Below, in pieces: positions 57,541-64,000 of a stretch of DNA of 64,000 nucleotides. Below the pieces are notes generated by a model, which ran no database searches, was not told where the DNA came from, and was given only the letters and a program-made list of their open reading frames with translations. The DNA lies in assembly GCA_950295325.1 (NCBI GenBank), contig OX485803.1, forward strand, positions 20,646,001-20,710,000, written 5' to 3'. Origin of the DNA: Polytrichum commune (taxonomy: Eukaryota; Streptophyta; Polytrichopsida; Polytrichales; Polytrichaceae). The position numbers and the translations under genes are program-made. How positions within the stretch are numbered: position 1 is the first letter of the stretch; the number at the start of each line of letters is the position of its first letter.

Positions 57541-57923
57541 AAATATTGTATTTAGTGTCACCAACACTATCTATCTATCTCTCTTGCTCAATACTAATTG
57601 CAAATTGTATGTGTAATGTCATCAACACTTAATGTAAACTAAACATCACTTGTCATTTAATGGGGGATTGTAGATTTACAATGTTGCAATTACTACTACT
57701 TAGTAAGTGATTTTTCATCCAAATTTCATTCATCCATGACAATAAGTTATTAAAAAAAGGTAGGATGCAAAATACCAAACTTTGTTTCCATAATTGGGCA
57801 GTGGATGAACTAAAAGTGAGACGGGGATGATGATATTTGTGAACTTATTCATAAGAAGTGTCATTAGAGGAAGTTACCACAATGACATAACATAACATGT
57901 GACAATAAGTGCAATATTTAGTG
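57541..57923 (+). mobile_element. TTTAGTGT-type MITE, second subfamily, copy 1
   Basis: Left AAATATTGTATTTAGTGTCA, right GCAATATTTAGTG. The internal text AAGTGATTTTTCATCCAAAT is shared, inverted, with 59385-59634. A short (ATCT)n run is near 57570. The two lie in opposite orientation about 1.5 kb apart. Confidence 0.65.
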
Positions 57924-57944
57924 TAGTGAATTAAAAACTTGACC

Positions 57945-58180
57945 ATTAGTGTAACCAAATGACAATTGACATTAGTGTGCTTACTAATGTACTGGCATTA
58001 GTATGATCAATAGTATTATGGCATCTATGTAGTATGTTATACGATGGTCAACAAGTTGATTGTAAGTGTAGACACAAGACACTTGGCATTACCGAGTATG
58101 CTCAATACATATTCTTCTTGTTGATACTAAAATGTAAAAGTATCGTCTTAATGCTACAATGTGCTACATTGAATGCTATA
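57945..58180 (+). repeat. Dispersed repeat family H (copy 2)
   Basis: Colinear with 13940-14210 (GTGTGCTTACTAATGTACT, GGTCAACAAGTTGA, CACTTGGCATTACC, ACAATGTGCTACAT). Confidence 0.6.
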
Positions 58181-59006
58181 CTATAAGAAATGAATCATCA
58201 TTCACTTCAAAAGAATTACTGATAATTACAAATGTTAAATTCAAATTGGAATGAGTCCAAGTCCATAATTATGACATGCTGAATTCTATCATAGGATCCT
58301 ACAATAGGATTATGTGATATGAATCCCCAAATAAAATATGCAGAGTCGATTATGGTAAAATTATACCATTTTTTATTACAATGTCACTACTATTCAACTG
58401 TTAATCATATGAATTTAACATCAAACAAACTATTTTCTAATCATATTTTAATAGCACAACATTCAAGTGATGACTAAGGATTCACATATCTCCCATAAAA
58501 TTTAGGTATATAAGAAGTGCATCGATGAATGCACCCATGAAATTGAAGCAACCAAAAAATTCAAAATTTGAAAATATAACCATGTTTACTTTAAGTACAC
58601 GTTTAATATCTTGTTGACAATTAGCAGAAGTGACATTTTCTATAATTTTAGACGACTCACTTTATACCCTTCACAAATAGTGATGTGACACTAAATAAAA
58701 CAATGTAATCTCAAACAACTTTACACTAAATCTCATAAGTCCTTGACCTCCACTCCACAAACCGCATCAATAGGAACGATGATAGTTGAGGTTAAATCCA
58801 CCCTTCAGCCGCAATTGGACCATGTGTGTAAACGTATTTAATGTGTAATTGTGATTGAAACTTGAAAGTGGACCCCATGACTACAATCATTAGCATTAGA
58901 CTTACACAACTTCTTATGTGAAGGAGAAACGTGCTCGTTTGATACTTGGTCCCACGGAATGTAGCCAAGGATCTAAGTAATGTTATTTTTTTTGTCTCCA
59001 ATGGAG
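58181..59006. other. Unassigned AT-rich spacer
   Basis: Contains a stray GTGACACTAAATAAAACAAT motif (58685) resembling the TTTAGTGT-type ends. No gene. Confidence 0.4.
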
Positions 59007-59014
59007 CTAAGTAG

Positions 59015-59372
59015 GCCCCGGGCTAAATCGTATTTGTGTTCAGTTGGGCCCCACCCCTCCCATGTCTCCTTCACTGCCTGGTCGTCTTGTCTGCACTTGC
59101 ATGGGATCTCTTCCCCGTTGGGACCCAATGTGACAATACCCAGTCACTTGAGCCATGAAGTTCCTTTGGCATGTGAAAGAACTCCATCAATTAACTTGGG
59201 TATAATGAAAGTGATATCAACCAAAACATATGTAATTTTGACCGGGTATTGTCGCATTAGTCCCCAAGGAGGAGGAGATCCCACGCAAGTGCGGGCAAAA
59301 AGACCGAGCAGTGAAGGACGCGTGGAAGGGGCGGGACCCAGCCGAATGAAAGATATGATCTAGCTTGGGGCT
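59015..59372. mobile_element. GC-rich long fold-back element (358 bp), 8-bp target duplication
   Basis: Two arms of about 135 bp form an imperfect inverted repeat. The left arm includes CCTTCACTGCCTGGTCGTCT, GCACTTGCATGGGATCTC and GTGACAATACCCAGTCA. The inverted right arm includes CCTTCACTGCTCGGTCTTTT, GCACTTGCGTGGGATCTC and GCGACAATACCCGGTCA. CTAAGTAG occurs on both sides (59007-59014 and 59373-59380), an 8-bp duplication as for hAT elements, while the long arms recall Mutator-like or Foldback elements. GC content stands well above the flanks. The 127-codon ORF across it is a by-product of the arms. Confidence 0.85.
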
Positions 59373-59384
59373 CTAAGTAGTGTT

Positions 59385-59634
59385 ATTTCTAATAACACTT
59401 CTTATGAATAAGTACACAAGTGTTGTCATAGATGATTGAAATTTGGATGAAAAATCACTTAGAAAGTGACAGTATTTGCAACATTGTAAAACTATAATGT
59501 CCAAACCTTTTTTTACGAAGAAGCGACACATAAAGTTAGGCTTACGTTTAGCACTTGTGACATTACACGGGCAGTTTACAATTAGTATTGAGAAAGACAA
59601 ATAGAATCGGTGACACTAAATACAATATTTAGTG
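59385..59634 (-). mobile_element. TTTAGTGT-type MITE, second subfamily, copy 2 (inverted)
   Basis: Ends near GACACTAAATACAATATTTA; the internal ATTTGGATGAAAAATCACTT is the inverse of the text in 57541-57923. Its left boundary is blurred because it abuts the fold-back element. Confidence 0.6.
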
Positions 59635-59904
59635 TACTTTGATGATGAATAGGTTCCTCAAAAAAACTAAACAACTGGTGCAGTGAGGATAGGTTTCATG
59701 TGGACTGCTTGCAGGTAGCTTTCCACTTTCACACTTTAAAGAATTCCAAAGGTGTCTTTATATGCAGCCCTTTCCCTGGAAAAAGCGGCTTACGATTCGT
59801 GACCGCCATTTTAAGGGGTCTGGTCTAAACTTGTTGTTTATAGGTTTAGGGTTGATTCACCTCACCTTAATTTTATTGGACTACCGCAGGGATCCTAATG
59901 CTAA

Positions 59905-60266
59905 GGGTCACTTCACACACGAGCCAAGAGCCGTGACCATGCAATTGTGAGAGCCCAAAAGAAAGTGTCCAAAGGCCGTCCCAACACACCTCCAAAATCA
60001 TGTAGCGTGGCCACGGATCCTCAAGTGTAGTGTGAAGTCGTATGTGACTGGGCCCTCAATCAAATGCTATTTCAATGAATTTCTATTCATGTGGGGTCCT
60101 CACACATGATAACATAGAATGAATCAACGGTTGTGAGCATTCGGATACTCTGTTGGTCCCTCAAGCGTAGTGTGAAGCGAACTTGGACTGGCTCCACCTT
60201 TTCCACCAATGAGAGCCCTTGAAATGTAATGGTCACGGGCTCTCAGTCTCGTGTGTGAAGTGGCCC
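59905..60266 (+). mobile_element. Tourist-like MITE family A, internally deleted copy (362 bp)
   Basis: Starts GGGTCACTTCACACACGAGC and ends CGTGTGTGAAGTGGCCC, flanked by TAA at 59902-59904 and 60267-60269. Relative to the 480-bp copies, about 120 bp are missing where GAGCATTCGG joins ATACTCTGTTGGTCC (near 60143-60148). Confidence 0.92.
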
Positions 60267-60280
60267 TAAGTGCTTGTTTA

Positions 60281-60488
60281 CATTACACCGGTTATCCCAA
60301 TTGGTGCATGTTACTATTCGGAGTTACGCGGTGCTATAACGAATTATTAAGAACATATTATTTTGCTAAGCAAATTCATTTATGATCTATAATGTCCAAA
60401 CAACCTATTGAACTTTCATGAGTAAGACGTTATTGCATTGTGTAAATCCAAATAGCAATATGCACTAATTGGGATACTCAATGCAGTG
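60281..60488. mobile_element. TIR element family J, short copy (208 bp)
   Basis: Left CATTACACCGGTTATCCCAA, inverted right CACTGCATTGAGTATCCCAA; the terminal repeat continues into GTGCATGTTACTATTCGGAG. The central text matches 24080-24170. It begins 11 bp after the preceding MITE's target duplication. Confidence 0.75.
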
Positions 60489-61254
60489 ACTAATGACCAC
60501 GACCATCTCTTTTTGAAACCTCTCATTGGTTGAGAAAGGAGTGACATGTCCACTTCATTTCATACAAGGTGACCAAAAATAAACTTAGCCATGGGTGAGC
60601 ATACCAGAAAATGAATGAGAAAGTGATATGGAAATGACTTGAAATCATGCATGTTCAAAATTACATAATGCTTGGTGTGGGAAGGGATGTCACCGCTTCA
60701 CACCACTTGAATCTTCAAACAATCAGTGCAATCTTTATTATTCGAGTCAGAATACATGTAACCCTACACTCTTGATTTTGGATTCCCAAAATCTCTCCAT
60801 TCATATTTCATCCATGGTAAGAGATTGAGATTTGAAGGAGAATTCGCCAAAAAAAATAACAACATGATGTGCAATAACTCATATTTGAATGGTCGACATG
60901 TGCAAACAGTTGGGAGTTGAGATGTAAGCTAAGAAGGCTCCTTGAAAAACTCCACAATTTATACCCTTCAACCACTTTAATTGATACATAGTTGTGAGAA
61001 ATATTGAAGATTGAAGTTTTACCTCAAGGCAACACACGTTGTTTAGGGTATTGAAACTTAATATGTGACCTATATACTATATGTGGATACAAGGCCTTTA
61101 TACAAGGCCTTTTGGCATAAATTGAAACAAATTCAATTGCAAGGGAAAGGTACAACCATCTTGAGAGAAACAACAAAATTTAGGGGTCTCAAGAAATAAT
61201 ATCCATACGGGGTCGAACTTGCCAAGGTTATGACATTTTAATGTGCGATGTGAC
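60489..61254. other. Unassigned intergenic DNA
   Basis: No gene or repeat boundary identified. Confidence 0.4.
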
Positions 61255-61705
61255 GTTTTCACGAATACCATATTAATGAGTCGATGTATGAGATTACAAA
61301 GTGGGGATACACATTATGGACAACTTTAAAAGATGGTGAAATTTTGGGTGTTTCCCTATATATGTATAAGCAAAATTTGAGGGGTTGTGTAATTGGATCA
61401 TCGATGGTGGAGGGTGTGTTCCAAAAGAGGTTAGACCATGGGTGGTGGATATCTTTGTTAGATAACCATTTATCTACATATGTGAGTGTGATATCAAGAT
61501 GCTATTTTTCAATGTTGCATTTGCAGTTGTAGATGGAACCATCATGTTGGGTTGAGGTGCTCCGTCTAGCTAGCCAATATGGAGTGGTATGTCCTATCAA
61601 GTGAAATGGGAAGTGCTCAAGAATTGGTTTTTCAAAACCGCCTTTGGCTAATTTGTCACCTTCATCATTGCCAGAAATATCATCATGGGCTCAAAAAAAT
61701 TCTTA
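61255..61705 (-). pseudogene. Third LINE remnant: RNase H-like domain and downstream region
   Basis: On the minus strand, about 61690-61635 reads AHDDISGNDEGDKLAKGG, matching the end of RNase H domains in non-LTR elements (a W-x-x-AH-x-GI-x-GNE-x-AD-x-LAK pattern, with the leading Trp codon mutated to TGA). Downstream, about 61410-61320 gives DDPITQPLKFCLYIYRE, a phrase like the conserved segment after that domain in some plant and fungal LINEs. Frames are broken between the two. It differs from the two LINEs at 33-36 kb, which show no RNase H. Confidence 0.5.
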
Positions 61706-62290
61706 TCTAAGATGTAATGTCTCTCAAAAATAGAGAGAAAAAATAAAATTTATGATCCACCCAACCTTGAGCCTCATATACTTGTAGGAACTAAGGGTTG
61801 AAGCTCCCCTCAACTAGTCCTAAAGCATATAATTATCCGGCTCTCCCTCTAGGCTTTGGGGTGAGATAAGTGTTCTTAATTATTGAACATTACTTACGAG
61901 GTGAGATCAACGTGTAACACCATGGTCCCAACTAGTGGGCAACTCCCCTTTACCTTTTAGAACTATTGGATCTACTAGGGTGGAGTCCTCTAGTCTTACA
62001 GATATTAGAGTCTAGTTGGAAGTAAAGATAGAAAAGGTAACCAACAATTAGGTAGACGTTAGACACCTCACCACTTAAAAATGAATGTCCACCTTCATGT
62101 ACCACAAACCTCAAACTGTAGTGCATCAAGACATTAGTCAATACCACCACTTAGTTTAAACCAAGTCAAGGATTTGTACCCACGCTCCATGTCATTTGCA
62201 AGGCAAGACAAATTAATGTGACGCCCTGTTTACATGATCTTATGCAAGCCTAAAATATCCAAAAGGTGCCTACCCTTAAGATACCTTTTG
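61706..62290. other. Unassigned, possible 3' part of the Ty3/gypsy element
   Basis: A 3' LTR of the minus-strand retrotransposon should lie on this side of pol, but I could not find a partner sequence in the window to prove one. TGTAACACC (61913) and TGTGACGCC (62217) resemble LTR starts but are in the wrong orientation. Confidence 0.3.
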
Positions 62291-63970
62291 CCTCAGATGT
62301 TTATGCGGTGCTAGGCTTCACTGTCATGCTTTACACCATGATATGTAAGCATGTCTTCCGATTTGGCTATTGCATCCCAATACTCCTTGAGGACTTCTAA
62401 ACTCAATTTGCGCTTTGGCTCCTAAGAATTGTGCTCAAGTGCATATACGAGCCATTTAATGAAAGAAAAATTCTTGGGGCAAGAACAAGACCCTCTATGT
62501 TCATGCAAAAGCATGTGATATGCTATGACCCCTATCCTCTTGGCTATTCAAAATAAGCTAATCCATCGTGGTAATAGCTTGCTAGCACAAATGAATGTTT
62601 GTTGTGATTGACCAGGTCAAATCACGTTTAATCGCTACCATATCAAAGAATTCATTTGAGTCATCCTACATTGGATTTACATAATGTCAAAACATGTCCT
62701 CAATGACGTGGTTTGCCCGTTCCATATGTCCATTGGTTTGAGGGTGAAATGTAGTAGACATAACCAACCTTATCCCTAAAAGACCATGCAATGCATTTCA
62801 AACCTACTTGTGAATCTAGTGTCCCTATCATTTAGGATTACATTGGCTAGCCGATGAAGTTTACACAAATGATCATGAAATAACCTTGCCATTCCTTCAA
62901 CAATATCGTATGTTGTGATTGGCATAAAGTGGGTCATTTTGGACAACTTATTCACGCACAAAGATGGCATCATAACCATGAATAAAAGGTGTCAAGCCAA
63001 AGATGAAATCCATGATGACCACTTCACAATTCCCATTGGGAACCCCCAATGGTTGTAACATGCCTCTTGGATACAGAGTAGGAGCTTTATTCCATCGGCA
63101 AATCTCACAAGATTTTATATAGCTCTCGATGGACCCTTGCATCTCAAACCACCAAAAGATTATTTGCACTCTCTTTTAAGTCTTAGTTACCGCAACATGG
63201 CCACTATACATTGCATCATGATGTTCCTAAAGTTGAAAAAACTTGATATTCAACCCCTGGAAGGACACGGTTGGAACTACTATCGCCTTATCATGCCACC
63301 AGATGTAATTCTAACCAAAAATTTTCAAATTGTATAAACTTGAGAATCAATGATCAAGAGCATACCCTGCAATGATTGTATGATATAACTTAGAATCACA
63401 GATGAACTCAAGAGACCCCTTAGGTTGATTGTTTGGCTCTTTGGGATCTCCTCACTTAGTGTTGGCCACCACTAATTAAAGGGTTGAGTCACTTGACGCT
63501 ACCTTGGGTGTCATCAAGGCCTTTTGAACACCCGTGTTTAGCGGATTTCTATTGAAGGGATCGACCATATTGATCCGTCTTAGGCGGTACGGTATACCCA
63601 TTTATAGACAAAATATTGTCCAAGAATTCCAACCATTGAGTTTGACGCTTTGCTAAATTATGTTGTGTCTTCAAATACATGAGTGGATTGTGATTTGTCA
63701 CCACAATGCAATCAACCTCCTCTAAATAACAATGTTAGGTTCACACGACATGCACAACTGATGCTAACACTTGCTGCCCAGTGGTATAATTCCTCTCAAC
63801 ATGGGAGAACTTCCTACATTCAAAGGCAATAAGTCTTTCTCCTTGAAGGAACAAGAGTAACTACAAGGGTGTGGGAGTAAACCTAAGAAATGAACCTTCT
63901 TATGTTTATCTTGATGTATTACTTTTAGTCCCATAAGCCTTTTGCCTTCCCGGATGAAAATCAACCTATT
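62290..63970 (-). pseudogene. Ty3/gypsy retrotransposon pol remnant: RNase H and integrase
   Basis: Read right to left. RNase H: IAFECRKFSHVERNYTTG (about 63838-63785), TNHNPLMYLKTQ, LAKRQTQWLEFLD (to about 63615). Integrase: HHDAMYSGHVAVTKT and SCEICRWNK form the HHCC zinc finger (63220-63090), then VIMDFIFGLTPF (first Asp), KLSKMTHFMP, ILNDRDTRFTSRF (second Asp, about 62800) and STTFHPQTNGHMERAN (catalytic Glu, about 62720). The domain order RNase H then integrase fits Ty3/gypsy. At least four stops or frameshifts separate the blocks, so it is dead. Reverse transcriptase, protease and gag would lie beyond the right edge. Confidence 0.9.
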
Positions 63971-64000
63971 TCATTTCATGTGGGATATCTTGTGGGTCTA

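Noticed and set aside
58980-59363. 127-codon plus-strand ORF
   Set aside because: It spans both arms and the loop of a non-coding GC-rich fold-back element.
62217-62226. TGTGACGCCC as a possible LTR boundary of the Ty3/gypsy element
   Set aside because: Orientation is opposite to that expected for a minus-strand element and no second LTR copy exists in the window.

Overview
The window looks like gene-poor intergenic DNA from the nuclear genome of a land plant. It is AT-rich and has no prokaryotic gene organisation. No reading frame is both long and recognisable, homopolymers and microsatellites are frequent, and all recognisable coding sequence comes from transposable elements that are decayed by stops and frameshifts. 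The transposon types present (Tourist-like MITEs with TAA target duplications, a pogo/Tigger-type DNA transposon, Mutator-like MITEs, plant-type LINEs and a Ty3/gypsy retrotransposon) fit a large, old, repeat-filled plant genome. I cannot name the species. I found no confident host gene, tRNA, rRNA or CRISPR array. All boundaries and alignments were made by eye.

Layout, left to right. 0-7 kb: a Tourist-like MITE (320-807), a 184-191 bp tandem repeat (1328-1758), a CATAAC-type palindromic MITE (4248-4394), a 354-bp Tourist-like MITE (4784-5137) nested in a Mutator-like MITE, and a second Mutator-like MITE with a perfect 9-bp target duplication (6116-6353). 7-25 kb: old dispersed repeats, a degenerate 35-bp minisatellite (about 9890-10240), a small exon-like segment (12681-12742), another Tourist-like MITE (14455-14928), a GC-richer 128-codon ORF of unknown nature (18287-18673), a fold-back (20105-20253), a GC-richer stretch (21.38-22.38 kb) and a 0.7-kb TIR element (23512-24203). 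25-36 kb: a divergent Tourist-like copy, a 489-bp TIR element inside an older repeat, a self-nested pair of Tourist-like MITEs (29705-30671), a LINE 3' end (about 33.6-34.98 kb) split by a 316-bp MITE, and a second LINE remnant on the minus strand (35.1-35.7 kb).

36-48 kb holds further MITEs, a degenerate tandem array (41241-41905), a G/T-rich stretch and a 281-bp duplication. 48-54 kb has a perfect (GGGT)n G-quadruplex motif and a complete 966-bp non-autonomous pogo/Tigger-type transposon (48360-49325), which still carries the 3' end of a transposase gene, followed by nested repeats. 54-61 kb has microsatellites, a 358-bp GC-rich fold-back with roughly 135-bp arms and an 8-bp target duplication (59015-59372), and a fifth well-delimited Tourist-like MITE (59905-60266). 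61-64 kb has a LINE-type RNase H remnant and a decayed Ty3/gypsy pol (RNase H plus integrase, minus strand) that runs off the right edge.

Nothing here acts as a pathway. The information lies in the transposons: several are delimited to the base by target-site duplications, and their nesting gives a relative order of insertion. I saw no new protein-coding system. The most useful leads are two Tourist-like families that share GGGCC termini, the pogo derivative, the GC-rich fold-back, and two small segments (12.68 kb and 18.29 kb) that could be genic.
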